Assembly: GCF_902498185.1 (NCBI RefSeq)
Contig: NZ_CABVIX010000002.1
Coordinates: 434,001 to 498,000 of the forward strand
Reading direction: 5' to 3'
Source: Pseudomonas fluorescens
GTDB lineage: Bacteria; Pseudomonadota; Gammaproteobacteria; Pseudomonadales; Pseudomonadaceae
Length of the DNA stretch: 64,000 nucleotides
Under the pieces are notes generated by a model. The model was not told the DNA's origin, ran no database searches, and saw only the letters and a list, made by a program, of their open reading frames with translations. Every line of letters begins with the position of its first letter. Position 1 is the stretch's first letter. A program made the position numbers and the translations under genes. Positions 38,601 through 47,011 of this stretch are shown piece by piece.

Positions 38601-40350
38601 TGAGGTACTGCTGGCCTCTCTGGATGAGAAGATCAGCCAAGCCCAGGCGTCGCTCGAACAGGCCAAGGAGCAGGCTCTCGATGATTTGCGTGCGTTGATC
38701 GATTCCGACACGCGCATGGACAACCTGCTCAGGCAAATGTGCGAGCCCCGTTTTGCCAACCAGCTGATCGCACCCGTGATCAAGCAGCAACGCAGCACCA
38801 TTCGCCAGGAACTGATCGACCGCAGCGTGGTGTACTACAACGAGGCGGTGGAGTTCATCAACAAACTCGACTCAGCTGCGTCCTTCGACAACTTGGCGGT
38901 GCGTCCGGAAACGCCGCAGGAAATCGCTCAGTACCGTACCCTGCGTCGCCTGCTGGACAAGCAGGTCGGCCTGCTTGCCGAACTCCTGCAAGTGTCGGAG
39001 GCACTGGACCAGCTCCTGCCGCAGACCCTGCGAGACGACGACATCATCTTCAGAGAGCAGGACGGCACGCGGCTGAACAAGGAGATGATGCTCAGCGGCA
39101 TCATCGAGCGCAGACGGCTCAACGAGATCGACCTGCGGGTACGGCGTCTGATCGAGCTGGGAGAGCTGGCCCTGGAGCGTCTGTCGGGTGTGGATGAAAA
39201 GGTGCTCATGCGTTACCAGCATTACCTCTGTGGACCCGACCTCAAGAGTGCCGGCAGCGCCCACGCCGAACTTGCCGGCTACGAGCCTGCGCTGGCCGAC
39301 CGTCTGGCGGTGCTGGCCGGCGTGCTCGAGGACTACAACATTGCCAGCGCCCATGCCAGTTACCTGGCGAACACCGGTGGGGCGGCGATCAATGCGGGCC
39401 GTCTTCAGCACTACCGGCAGAGCCTGGCGGCGCTGGTCCAGGCCGCCGAACGCGACTTCGCCGAAGCGGTACGCGAGCAGGAACTGGCCCAGGTGCACGT
39501 ACCAAAATCGAGCCTGTACCAGCAACGGCCAGGTCGGCGCCGTGTGGTACAGACCCAGCGCGGGCGCAGCATCATCGGCCAGGAGGTGGAAATCGACGGC
39601 GCCTCGGTCATCCAGCAGCACGAGGCCGCGAGCGGCAAGGTACTCAAGACCTTTCACCGGCAAGGCTCCGAGTGGGTGGAAGACGCCAATGCCGACCCGG
39701 CCGAGGAGGTACTGTCGCCTGCTCCTGGCGACGCCGCTGCCGCTGCCGCGAAGGCGCGCACGGTGTTGGCCCAGGTCGAATCGGTGATTGGCCTGGCCAA
39801 GCGCTACATCCGTGCGGACGAGCCTATCGGCCTGTCATCGGTACTCGAAGGGCATATCGACAAGTTGCGTGAAGCCAGGCGGTCGTTGGCCAGCGCCAAA
39901 GGCAGCGATGAACTAGGCGCGCAGCTGGAGGAAAACATCGAGCGCCTTCAAGCGGCGCAGCGGGACCTGCTGACCAGCCTCTACCTGACGAGCAGTCACC
40001 CCACGGCCGCTAGCCTGAGGTTCCTGGTGGAGGAGCAGCAGGTGACGGTGCATCGGAGCGTGCAGCGCAAAGCCCTGACGCCCACCGATTTTCTGGATGT
40101 CTATGAGGTTCGCCGCTTGCCCCAGCGGGGACGGAGCCGGGGCGAAGGTCTATGGGAAGCGCATTTCCATTATCCCACGGCGGCGACGCCTGGCCGTGAG
40201 TTCGCCAAGGGTCACCTCAAGCTCTGGTCCCAGCGTAGCTTGGGGCGCGAGGCGCAGTTGCGCGCCGCAGTGTCGGGGCATAGCCTGCTGGCAATCTATC
40301 GGGGTGACCTGCGCCTGAGCCAGGTCGACGGCATCATTCCATTCGACTGA
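35668..40350 (+). CDS. 1,560-residue protein resembling Pseudomonas dermonecrotic-toxin-domain (DUF6543-like) proteins
   Basis: Function unknown. The start at 35668 (MTPAMPDFK) has GGAG ten bases upstream; a GTG at 35590 would add 26 unsupported residues. No signal peptide or strong membrane helix is seen. Residues about 420-640 show a block (WLTPDYLRHLVETVNIGG, WRSSLLFTALKSKVDGVL, GMFVLYCAAPRLTLLYRPL) like the domain of large Pseudomonas toxin-like proteins called 'dermonecrotic toxin domain'. Residues about 950-1130 and 1390-1450 are helical and coiled-coil-like. Near 1300-1340 lies RRVVQTQRGRSIIGQEVEID. It faces yibQ nine bases away, at the core-genome boundary. No immunity, chaperone or secretion gene is next to it. 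Confidence 0.55.
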   Translation: MTPAMPDFKHAVALQFATRPTLRHITGQRALHVLVARYPLIATSYPNLTSAAPLQLMRPNGRGGWDVVPFVDVLLQALFSGKALDLRDVDGLDHRLSLHPPQRFDASQSIDATQAIAQVRIVLERLNDDFNDLLALLPELFRQALVDYWRALGSAGVSRDRWLQQTLRTALLHNLGLQRLDTQQQACIRGLVAGGAQMPPVFVVEAVCERDGVRHTERLPNLLVMGEWDERTVILWCAPSSVVRGFESLDEFAVALQQELAGRLRFDSMHFNRFELQGDAFAYQSAILLDDMLIKLDPAGIGAQGRLQAQEQAFAALSDLSQAFIEGYVANPGAEGAALPAWLENASSDDCFEYQRALLDLALDQAACEGASALAGILDLQAYTRERLREQLLEDHPDEANYFPDDLLLTLTTARGVPGGAGVGAGDGVVQRRTLTLTEFAIGNLASLQGAVLSAIDHREQQLIMDWLTPDYLRHLVETVNIGGNYPRYVAQALDDPLRPERVRRFAREWRSSLLFTALKSKVDGVLSAAAYHCVADYSRGRIDAQLPTTMLMPLAFRSEQQAGEIDPVAGMFVLYCAAPRLTLLYRPLYSERPILEFSSPDAMMAAIRESGALQQSILDWMTPGARRVYAHGGFAEPHLLRPIDDTLQSPPRPKPSSFAAQFWHIDADARLYAANRQLLIELADRESLSNAESRWSILTQGAWLLFDVASLVVRGPVASLAWMVQAIAALDKDLPALSHGEASQRFHAVLDLLLNTGMALFHLHLAQVPVAVETSTLAVGVSPVQDLPPPTQGKVFLPGALKDQPALRVDFSWRGLQGFNLLDTQQRAALRLLRRDVSLNDVQPEATGAAQGLYRVDGRYYASLAGDVYHVELGEQGARIVQAAGMPGPWLIHEHGQWRVDGGLRLRGGGPKRRADAIRQQNQDAFAALQLEEASAVRVHNTLARVYELSTQKLHDQAGQLGKLQTLRERTTSQAGGEVLLASLDEKISQAQASLEQAKEQALDDLRALIDSDTRMDNLLRQMCEPRFANQLIAPVIKQQRSTIRQELIDRSVVYYNEAVEFINKLDSAASFDNLAVRPETPQEIAQYRTLRRLLDKQVGLLAELLQVSEALDQLLPQTLRDDDIIFREQDGTRLNKEMMLSGIIERRRLNEIDLRVRRLIELGELALERLSGVDEKVLMRYQHYLCGPDLKSAGSAHAELAGYEPALADRLAVLAGVLEDYNIASAHASYLANTGGAAINAGRLQHYRQSLAALVQAAERDFAEAVREQELAQVHVPKSSLYQQRPGRRRVVQTQRGRSIIGQEVEIDGASVIQQHEAASGKVLKTFHRQGSEWVEDANADPAEEVLSPAPGDAAAAAAKARTVLAQVESVIGLAKRYIRADEPIGLSSVLEGHIDKLREARRSLASAKGSDELGAQLEENIERLQAAQRDLLTSLYLTSSHPTAASLRFLVEEQQVTVHRSVQRKALTPTDFLDVYEVRRLPQRGRSRGEGLWEAHFHYPTAATPGREFAKGHLKLWSQRSLGREAQLRAAVSGHSLLAIYRGDLRLSQVDGIIPFD

Positions 40351-40358
40351 CCCGCGTT

Positions 40359-41144
40359 TCAGCGGTTGTGGTATAGGCCATGTGCACCATGGGCAGGCAT
40401 GGCCAGGTTACTGCGCTCGGCAATCATCTGGGGCAAGGCGATGAGCTCGATGCCCAGGCTCTTCAGGCGCGGCAGCTCGCGCTCCAGCACCTCCAGGGTC
40501 TGCGGATAGGGGTGGCCGATCAGCACGGCCGAACCCTGCCGGTGGGCCAGTTCGATGCCCAGGTGCAACTGCCCGGCAATAGCATCGGTGGTGGCGACGT
40601 CGTCGAGGAAGACATCCCGCGAGACCTGCGCCAGGCCAATGGCCTGGGCGCGGGCCGCAGCCACGGTGGCAGCGCTGGTGCGGCTGTCGACAAAGAACAG
40701 GTGGCGACGCTGCAGTTCAGCCATCAACCAGGCCATGGGCTCGGCCTGCGAAGTCATGCGGCTGCCCATGTGATTATTGATGCCAACTGCATAGGGAACC
40801 TTGGCCAAGGCGGCTTCCAGGCGCCGGCCCAGCTCCGGCAGCGGAGTGCCGGGATGCCAGGCATAGGGCCCGGTGGCCGGGTCCATGGGCATGTGCAGGA
40901 TGACCGTCTTGCCGGCACGGTGGCCCTGACGGGCGAAGTCGCTGGCGTGAGGGGTGTCGGGCATGATCGCCAGGGTGACCGGGCCGGGCAGGGCGAGCAC
41001 GCGGTTGTCGCGCTCGGTGTTCTGGCCAAGATCGTCAATGATCACCGTCATGTAGGCTTTGGCTGGCTGAGCCGGTGCCGCCAGGGCGACACCGGTGCCG
41101 ATCAGGCCAAGCAGCAACAGCAGGCAGCGCATTCCAGGCATCAC
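40359..41144 (-). CDS. yibQ: Divergent polysaccharide deacetylase family protein (YibQ)
   Basis: A periplasmic protein of about 260 residues with a signal peptide (MRCLLLLLGLIGTGVALA). The family motif VIIDDLGQN follows, then MPMDP and the HMGSRMT segment, the metal-site region of the divergent NodB fold. The exact substrate is unknown. The start could be GTG 41144 (its GTGA overlaps the ctpA stop), ATG 41141, or ATG 41132, which begins the signal peptide directly. It is the last gene of gpmI-envC-ctpA-yibQ, which suggests an envelope role. Confidence 0.85.
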   Translation of the reverse strand: MMPGMRCLLLLLGLIGTGVALAAPAQPAKAYMTVIIDDLGQNTERDNRVLALPGPVTLAIMPDTPHASDFARQGHRAGKTVILHMPMDPATGPYAWHPGTPLPELGRRLEAALAKVPYAVGINNHMGSRMTSQAEPMAWLMAELQRRHLFFVDSRTSAATVAAARAQAIGLAQVSRDVFLDDVATTDAIAGQLHLGIELAHRQGSAVLIGHPYPQTLEVLERELPRLKSLGIELIALPQMIAERSNLAMPAHGAHGLYHNR

Positions 41145-42448
41145 TTGTTCTGGGTGATGCTCAGGCCCTTGAGCAGGCTCAAGGCCTGGCTCAGCTGGAA
41201 GTCGTCGTCCTGCGGGCGCTCCTTGCGCTTGGCGCCGCTGGTCGGACGTTCCGCACCGCCATTGCCATTGCCCAGGTGGCCTTGCAGATCGGCTTCCTTG
41301 AAGGTCTCGCTGTCGGCTTCGGCGGTAAGCTTGGCCGGGCGCACCTCGATGTCGGGCACGATGCCCTGGGCCTGGATAGAGCGGCCGTTGGGGGTGTAGT
41401 ACAGCGCGGTGGTGAGCTTGAGCGCACGGTCGTTGTTCAGCGGCAACACAGTCTGCACCGAGCCTTTGCCAAAGCTGTCGGTGCCCATCAGCACGCCGCG
41501 CTTCTGGTCTTGCAGGGCGCCGGCGACGATCTCCGAGGCCGAGGCGCTGCCACCGTTGATCAGCACCACCAGCGGCACGCCTTCGCTGGCGTCGGCCGGG
41601 TCGGCGGAGAAGCGCAGTTCGGAGTTGGCGATGCGGCCCTTGGTGTAGACGATCAGGCCCTTGGTCAGGAAGTGATCAGCCACTTCCACGGCGGTCTGCA
41701 GCACGCCGCCCGGGTTGTTGCGCAGGTCGAGTACCAGGCCGCGGAGCTTCTTGCCGTTGTCCTTGCGCATCTTCGCCAGAGCCTTGCCGACTTCTTCGCC
41801 GGTCTTGACCTGGAACTGGGTGATGCGAATATAGCCGTAGTTGTCTTCGAGCAGCTGGCTCTTGACGCTCTTTACCTGGATTACCGCACGGGCGAGGGTC
41901 ACGTCGAACGGCTGGCCGCCATCGCGCACCAGGGTCAGGGTGATCTTTTCGCCGATCTTGCCGCGCATCTTGTCCACGGCTTCGGTCATGGATTGGCCAC
42001 GGGTCGGCTGGCCGTTGATCTTCACGATCAGGTCACCGGCTTCGATGCCCGCACGCGAGGCCGGGGTGTCGTCGATGGGCGAGACGACTTTGACAAAGCC
42101 GTCTTCAAGACCGACCTCGATGCCCAGGCCACCAAACTCGCCACTGGTGCTTTCCTGCAGCTCCTGGAAGTCTTCAGGGCCAAGATACGCCGAATGCGGG
42201 TCGAGGTTGCTGAGCATGCCTTTGATGGCATTTTCCAGCAGCGTCTTGTCATCTACAGGTTCGACGTAGGCTGCCTTGATCCGGTCCATGACTTCGGCAA
42301 AAGTACGCAATTCCTCCAGTGGCAGCGGGCCTTGTGCGCTTGCGGCCGGGGCAGGCGCAGCAGCGGGCTCGGCCGCGAGGGCCAAGGGCGCGCCGACAAC
42401 CAGGGCGATGGTCAGGGCCAGTGAGGTGAGGCGGGGCGATTGCAGCAT
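41141..42448 (-). CDS. ctpA: Carboxy-terminal processing protease (S41 family)
   Basis: A periplasmic serine/lysine protease that trims or degrades envelope proteins such as peptidoglycan hydrolases. Order: a signal peptide (residues 1-26), an N-terminal helical part, a PDZ domain at about 90-175 with GGLGIEVGLEDGFVKV, then the protease core. The Ser of the dyad is in NGGSASASEIVAGAL and the Lys in DSFGKGSVQ. The length of 435 residues fits CtpA. AGGAG lies ten bases before the ATG. It is in the same unit as envC, an activator of murein hydrolases. Confidence 0.94.
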   Translation of the reverse strand: MLQSPRLTSLALTIALVVGAPLALAAEPAAAPAPAASAQGPLPLEELRTFAEVMDRIKAAYVEPVDDKTLLENAIKGMLSNLDPHSAYLGPEDFQELQESTSGEFGGLGIEVGLEDGFVKVVSPIDDTPASRAGIEAGDLIVKINGQPTRGQSMTEAVDKMRGKIGEKITLTLVRDGGQPFDVTLARAVIQVKSVKSQLLEDNYGYIRITQFQVKTGEEVGKALAKMRKDNGKKLRGLVLDLRNNPGGVLQTAVEVADHFLTKGLIVYTKGRIANSELRFSADPADASEGVPLVVLINGGSASASEIVAGALQDQKRGVLMGTDSFGKGSVQTVLPLNNDRALKLTTALYYTPNGRSIQAQGIVPDIEVRPAKLTAEADSETFKEADLQGHLGNGNGGAERPTSGAKRKERPQDDDFQLSQALSLLKGLSITQNK

Positions 42449-42537
42449 GTCGAACGAACTCCTGATCCTGTAGACGCTCCGCGTGGAGCCCCGGCGCAGT
42501 AACGGACTGCGCTACGCCGTCAAATATAGGAAAGTGC

Positions 42538-43821
42538 CTATCCCTGGGCACGGCACCATTGCGCGGGGTCGCTGGGGCGGCCCTGCTGGCGGATGGCGAA
42601 GTACAAGCCTGCGTTGTCTTGGCCACCACTGTCGCCAACGGTGGAAATGGCATCGCCTGCCTTGACGATGTCACCGGCGCGCTTGAGCAGGCTTTGATTG
42701 TGACCGTAGAGGCTGAGGTAACCATTGCCATGGTCGAGAATGACCAGAAGTCCGGCCCCGCGCAACCAGTCGGCGAAGACTACCCGGCCACCATGCACCG
42801 CGCGTACCTGGCTGCCAACGGAGGCGCTGATCATCACGCCGTCCCACCTGGCCCGCGAGTCATCCCCGCGTGCTTCACCAAAACGTGCAAGCAATCGACC
42901 ATTGACCGGCCATGGAAGTTTGCCCCGTGCGGCAGAAAAAGCCCCGCCGTAGGTTTCACCATTGCTCGAAACCATGGGTCCAAGAGTGACTTTCGGCTTT
43001 TTCGGAGCCTGGACGTTGCTGGCCTGGGCCTCGCGCTGACGTTGCTTCTGGGCCTCCTGTTCGGCGAGCAAGGCACGCTTGCGGGCTTCCTCTGCTTCGC
43101 GGGCCTGGCGCGCCAGGGTTTCCTCGATGGTCTTGAGCACACGGCCCAGCTCGGCCTGGTCTTGCTGGCGCGACTGCAGTTTCTGGTCGCGGGCCTTGAG
43201 GTCGGTATTGAGCTTGGCCAGCACCTTCTGACGCTCCTGGCGCACAGCTTCAAGCTCATGGCGACGGCTGTCGAGATTGCCTTGCTGGGCCAGCAGCCCC
43301 GCCTGTTGACGGGCGATATCCTGTTCGACGCCGGCCAGCCTGGTCAGGGTTTCGTTGAAGCTGCGCAGTTGTTCCAGGCGCGCTTGGCTGAGGTAGTCGT
43401 AGTAGGTGAGGGTGCGGGCGAATTTCTCGGGGTTCTGCTGGTTGAGCAGCAGCTTGAGGTATTCCTCGCGGCCGTTCTGGTAGGCCGATCGAGCCTGGAT
43501 GGCGATCAGTCGTTGCTGTTCAATGCGGGCGCTCTGGAGTTTTTTTTTCTCGTTATCGAGGCGCTCCAGCTCGCCTTCGGTCTTTTTTAGTTCCTGCTGC
43601 AGGGCCTCCACCTGCTTCTCCAGCGTGCCGATGTCGGTTTCGGTTGCGCGCAGGTCTTTCTGCACGCCGGATTTTTCGTCCTGGAGTTTGCCCAGCATCT
43701 TCTGCAGCTCGGCGATATCCTGGCGGGTGGCGTCGAGTTTCTGCTGGGTCTGTATCCGCTCGTCGGCGAAGGCCGGGCTGAGCAGGCAGGACAGGGCTAG
43801 GAGGATCAGGGCGCGGAGCAT
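42538..43821 (-). CDS. envC: EnvC-like murein hydrolase activator
   Basis: A periplasmic protein of 427 residues that activates amidases at the septum. A signal peptide (MLRALILLALSCLLSPAFA) is followed by a long coiled coil at about 20-270 and a C-terminal LytM/M23 domain from about 300. The LytM zinc site is degenerate: the usual HxH reads LYFAIR and the first ligand region is WDGVMI. This fits an activator without peptidase activity. Downstream of gpmI and upstream of ctpA. Confidence 0.92.
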   Translation of the reverse strand: MLRALILLALSCLLSPAFADERIQTQQKLDATRQDIAELQKMLGKLQDEKSGVQKDLRATETDIGTLEKQVEALQQELKKTEGELERLDNEKKKLQSARIEQQRLIAIQARSAYQNGREEYLKLLLNQQNPEKFARTLTYYDYLSQARLEQLRSFNETLTRLAGVEQDIARQQAGLLAQQGNLDSRRHELEAVRQERQKVLAKLNTDLKARDQKLQSRQQDQAELGRVLKTIEETLARQAREAEEARKRALLAEQEAQKQRQREAQASNVQAPKKPKVTLGPMVSSNGETYGGAFSAARGKLPWPVNGRLLARFGEARGDDSRARWDGVMISASVGSQVRAVHGGRVVFADWLRGAGLLVILDHGNGYLSLYGHNQSLLKRAGDIVKAGDAISTVGDSGGQDNAGLYFAIRQQGRPSDPAQWCRAQG

Positions 43822-43867
43822 GGAATGGGGATACCCGGGATGGAGACTGGCCTAGTATGCCCGCCCG

Positions 43868-43963
43868 GGGCTGCAAACAAAACAAGCTGCAAGCCACAAG
43901 CTACAAGCTGCAAGACGGATCGATGCGATCCGCTTTCTCTTGCAGCCTGCAGCTGGGGTTCAA
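43868..43963. repeat. AGCTGCAAG direct repeats forming a long hairpin, gpmI-envC gap
   Basis: Tandem words AAGCTGCAAGC, ACAAGCTACAAGCTGCAAGA are followed by GGATCG-ATG-CGATCC and TCTTGCAGCCTGCAGCT. The inner 6-bp palindrome is perfect; the outer 17-base arms pair at 15 positions. The same word family is found at 12530-12645, so this is a dispersed intergenic element. Confidence 0.7.
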
Positions 43964-45495
43964 GCGTCGACCAGAATCGAAGTTCCGGTCATTTCCGCCG
44001 GCACGTCCATGCCCAGGAGCTTGAGCATGGTAGGCGCCACGTCCGCCAGCACGCCACCTTCGCGCACCTTCAGCGCCCGCTTGCCCACATAGATGAACGG
44101 CACAGGCTCGGTAGTGTGAGCGGTATGCGCCTGGCCAGTGCACTCGTCTTCCATCTGCTCGACGTTGCCGTGGTCCGCGGTGATCAAGGCCTCGCCGCCG
44201 ACCTGCTCCAGTGCATCGACGATACGGCCGACGCAATGGTCCAGCGCCTCGACGGCCTTGACGGCTGCCTCGAACACACCGGTGTGGCCGACCATGTCGC
44301 CGTTGGCATAGTTGACCACGATCACGTCATAGCGCTGCTGCTCGATGGCCTCGACAATCCGGTCGGTGACCTCGGGCGCATTCATCTCGGGCTGCAGGTC
44401 GTAGGTGGCGACCTTGGGCGACGGTATGAGAAGGCGCTCTTCGCCTTCGAACGGTTCTTCACGTCCGCCCGAGAAGAAGAAGGTGACGTGGGCGTACTTC
44501 TCGGTCTCGGCAATGCGCAGCTGGGTCTTGCCGTTCTTGGCCAGGTACTCGCCCAGCACGTTGTCCAGGCTCGAGGGTGCAAAGGCGGCTGGCGCTGCGA
44601 TTTTCGCCGAATACTGAGTCAGGCCGATGAACGCCGCGACCTTGGGCAGGCGGGCCCGCGGGAACTCGTTGAAGTCGGGCTCGACGAACGCTCGCGACAA
44701 TTCGCGGGCGCGGTCGGCGCGGAAGTTCATGAACACCACCGCGTCGCCATCTTCGACCTTGACCGCTTCGCCAATGCGCGTGGCCTTGACGAACTCGTCG
44801 CTTTCGTCCCGCGCATAGGCCGCTTCCAGACCCGCCAGGGCGGTGTCGGCGGTGTGCTCGGCAACGCTGTCGACGATCAGGTTGTAGGCTGCGCTGACGC
44901 GATCCCAACGGTTGTCGCGGTCCATGGCGAAGTAGCGTCCGATGATGCTTGCGATACGGCCCTTGCCCAGGCGGGCGAAGGTGCTGTCGAGCAGCTCGAG
45001 AGACGACTGGGCGCTGCGTGGCGGGGTGTCACGGCCGTCCAGGAAGGCGTGCAGGTAGATCCTCTCGGCGCCCCGTTGCGCGGCCAGTTCGGCCATGGCG
45101 ACCAGGTGATCCTGGTGGCTGTGCACGCCGCCGTCGGACAGCAGGCCGAGGATGTGGACGGCCTTGCCAGCGCCAACGGCCTTGTCGACCGTGCCGGTGA
45201 GGACCGGATTGTGGAAGAACTCGCCGTCACGGATGGCCTTGGTCACTCGCGTGAAGTCCTGATACACCACACGCCCGGCGCCGAGGTTCATGTGACCGAC
45301 CTCGGAATTGCCCATCTGGCCGTCCGGGAGGCCTACGTCCATGCCGGAACCGGAGATCAGTCCGTGCGGCCGTGTGGCGCGCAGGCGGTCGTAGACCGGC
45401 GTCGTGGCGGAGTAGATGGCATTGTACTCGGGGCTTTCGCTGTGACCGAAACCATCAAGGATGATCAGGACCAGGGGTTTGGGCGTGCTCGTCAT
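43960..45495 (-). CDS. gpmI: 2,3-bisphosphoglycerate-independent phosphoglycerate mutase
   Basis: Interconverts 3- and 2-phosphoglycerate through a phosphoserine intermediate, using Mn2+. The start is ATG 45495 after GAGAGGG, giving 511 residues; the TTG one codon earlier is not needed. The metal site DGFG is at 14-17 and nucleophile Ser64 is in [14 protein letters not shown]. Further metal ligands are in [12 protein letters not shown] and TADHGNVE. First gene of the leftward gpmI-envC-ctpA-yibQ run; divergent from yibN. Confidence 0.97.
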   Translation of the reverse strand: MTSTPKPLVLIILDGFGHSESPEYNAIYSATTPVYDRLRATRPHGLISGSGMDVGLPDGQMGNSEVGHMNLGAGRVVYQDFTRVTKAIRDGEFFHNPVLTGTVDKAVGAGKAVHILGLLSDGGVHSHQDHLVAMAELAAQRGAERIYLHAFLDGRDTPPRSAQSSLELLDSTFARLGKGRIASIIGRYFAMDRDNRWDRVSAAYNLIVDSVAEHTADTALAGLEAAYARDESDEFVKATRIGEAVKVEDGDAVVFMNFRADRARELSRAFVEPDFNEFPRARLPKVAAFIGLTQYSAKIAAPAAFAPSSLDNVLGEYLAKNGKTQLRIAETEKYAHVTFFFSGGREEPFEGEERLLIPSPKVATYDLQPEMNAPEVTDRIVEAIEQQRYDVIVVNYANGDMVGHTGVFEAAVKAVEALDHCVGRIVDALEQVGGEALITADHGNVEQMEDECTGQAHTAHTTEPVPFIYVGKRALKVREGGVLADVAPTMLKLLGMDVPAEMTGTSILVDA

Positions 45496-45699
45496 CAATC
45501 CCTCTCACGGTTGCTCAAGATGATAAAGACACGCATTTTAGGGCAATTCCGCCAGCCGTGACGAATAATCCTCACGCCGCCTGCCAGGCGGGGGGACGGG
45601 CAGCAACCGGCAGCGGCCTCGAGGCCGTCGGCCAGACTTTGGCCGACCTTTGGGGCTGTGTATACTGGCCAGCATTTTCAATGGCCTGGAACACCCCCG

Positions 45700-46113
45700 A
45701 TGGTTGATAACCTGATTCGATTTGCGACAGAACACTACATTCTGGTAGCCATCTTCGTCGTTCTGCTGGTGCTGCTCATTCTCAATGAGGCCCGCAAGGG
45801 TGGCCGCAGCCTGAGCAACGGCGAGCTGACCTCGCTGGTCAACAGCGACAAGGGCCTGGTCGTCGATATCCGTCCGGCCAAGGAGTACGCGGCAGGTCAT
45901 ATCGTGGGCGCCGTGAGCATCCCGCAGGACAAGTTGACCAACCGCATGGGCGAGCTCGAGAAGCACAAGTCCAAGACCCTGATCATCGTCGACAACATGG
46001 GTCAGCATTCGGGCGGCGTCGCTGGTGAGCTGATCAAGGCAGGCTTCACCGCCGCCAAGCTGAGCGGTGGCGTTTCCAGCTGGAAAGCCGATAACCTGCC
46101 GCTGGTGAAGTGA
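45700..46113 (+). CDS. yibN: Membrane-anchored rhodanese-like protein (YibN)
   Basis: 137 residues from ATG 45700 (MVDNLIRFATEHYILVAIF). An N-terminal membrane helix at about 12-32 is followed by a rhodanese domain at about 45-135 (LVVDIRPAKEYAAGHIVGA). The active-site Cys position reads VDNMGQHSGG, with no Cys, so sulfurtransferase activity is unlikely. It is next to grxC and secB, as is common in gammaproteobacteria. Confidence 0.9.
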   Translation: MVDNLIRFATEHYILVAIFVVLLVLLILNEARKGGRSLSNGELTSLVNSDKGLVVDIRPAKEYAAGHIVGAVSIPQDKLTNRMGELEKHKSKTLIIVDNMGQHSGGVAGELIKAGFTAAKLSGGVSSWKADNLPLVK

Positions 46114-46114
46114 C

Positions 46115-46369
46115 ATGAAGCCCGTCATCGTCTACTCCAGCGACTACTGCCCGTACTGCTCGCGCGCCAAGTACCTGCTCCAGAGCAAGGACGTGGCCTT
46201 CGAAGAGATCAAGGTCGACGGCAAGCCGCAACTGCGTGCCGAGATGAGCCAGAAAGCGGGCCGCACGTCGGTGCCGCAGATCTGGATCGGCGACACCCAC
46301 GTCGGGGGTTGCGATGACCTGTTTGCCCTGGAGCGCGCCGGCAAGCTCGATGCGCTGCTCAAGGGTTGA
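46115..46369 (+). CDS. grxC: Glutaredoxin 3
   Basis: A small thiol-disulfide oxidoreductase of 84 residues that reduces disulfides with glutathione. The CPYC active site has Cys12 and Cys15, the cis-Pro is in TSVPQIWIG and the GSH-binding motif in GGCDDL. It starts two bases after the yibN stop and is followed by secB. Confidence 0.96.
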   Translation: MKPVIVYSSDYCPYCSRAKYLLQSKDVAFEEIKVDGKPQLRAEMSQKAGRTSVPQIWIGDTHVGGCDDLFALERAGKLDALLKG

Positions 46370-46408
46370 TTTCACACTACTCCAAGACCTTAGAACGAAG
46401 GATCTGCC

Positions 46409-46897
46409 ATGACTGAGCAACAGAACAACGGCGCCGCCGCAGCCGACGACACCTCCCCACAGTTTTCGATGCAGCGCATCTACGTGCGTGACCTGTCGTT
46501 CGAAGCCCCGAAAAGCCCGGCGATCTTCCGCCAGCAATGGGAGCCGAGCGTCGCGCTGGACCTGAACACCAAGCAGAAAGCCCTGGAAGGCGACTTCCAT
46601 GAAGTGGTGCTGACTCTCTCGGTAACCGTCAAGAACGGTGAAGAAGTTGCGTTCATCGCTGAAGTGCAGCAGGCGGGTATCTTCCTGATCAAGAACCTCG
46701 ATGCTTCGTCGATGAGCCACACGCTGGGTGCGTTCTGCCCGAACATCCTGTTCCCGTACGCCCGCGAGACGCTGGACAGCCTGGTCACCCGTGGCTCGTT
46801 CCCGGCGCTGATGCTGTCGCCGGTCAACTTCGACGCCCTGTACGCGCAGGAAATGCAGCGCATGCAGGAAGCGGGCGAAGCGCCGTCGCTGCAGTAA
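46409..46897 (+). CDS. secB: Protein-export chaperone SecB
   Basis: A tetrameric cytoplasmic chaperone that keeps preproteins unfolded and delivers them to SecA. It has 162 residues with the family blocks [16 protein letters not shown] and [18 protein letters not shown]. The ribosome site GAACGAAGGA precedes ATG 46409. The gene ends in a strong terminator. Confidence 0.97.
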   Translation: MTEQQNNGAAAADDTSPQFSMQRIYVRDLSFEAPKSPAIFRQQWEPSVALDLNTKQKALEGDFHEVVLTLSVTVKNGEEVAFIAEVQQAGIFLIKNLDASSMSHTLGAFCPNILFPYARETLDSLVTRGSFPALMLSPVNFDALYAQEMQRMQEAGEAPSLQ

Positions 46898-46916
46898 GCG
46901 GTAGTACGGTGATCAG

Positions 46917-46944
46917 AAAAGCGCCTTTCCAGGCGCTTTTTTTT
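46917..46944 (+). terminator. Rho-independent terminator of secB
   Basis: AAAAGCGCCT, loop TTCC, AGGCGCTTTT plus four more T, 19 bases after the secB stop. Confidence 0.92.
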
Positions 46945-46953
46945 GTGGGGGCC

Positions 46954-46997
46954 CATCCGGGCCCTTTCGCTGGCAGGCCAGCGAAGAGGCCCGGATG
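46954..46997. repeat. REP-like long palindrome between secB and trmL
   Basis: CATCCGGGCCCTTTCGCTGGC pairs with the block ending GCCCGGATG over about 20 of 22 positions. The right arm contains the word CAGCGAAGAGGCC, also found at 56270-56315 and close to the P. putida REP core (GGCCTCTTCGC). Confidence 0.7.
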
Positions 46998-47011
46998 ACA
47001 CTACTCGACCC

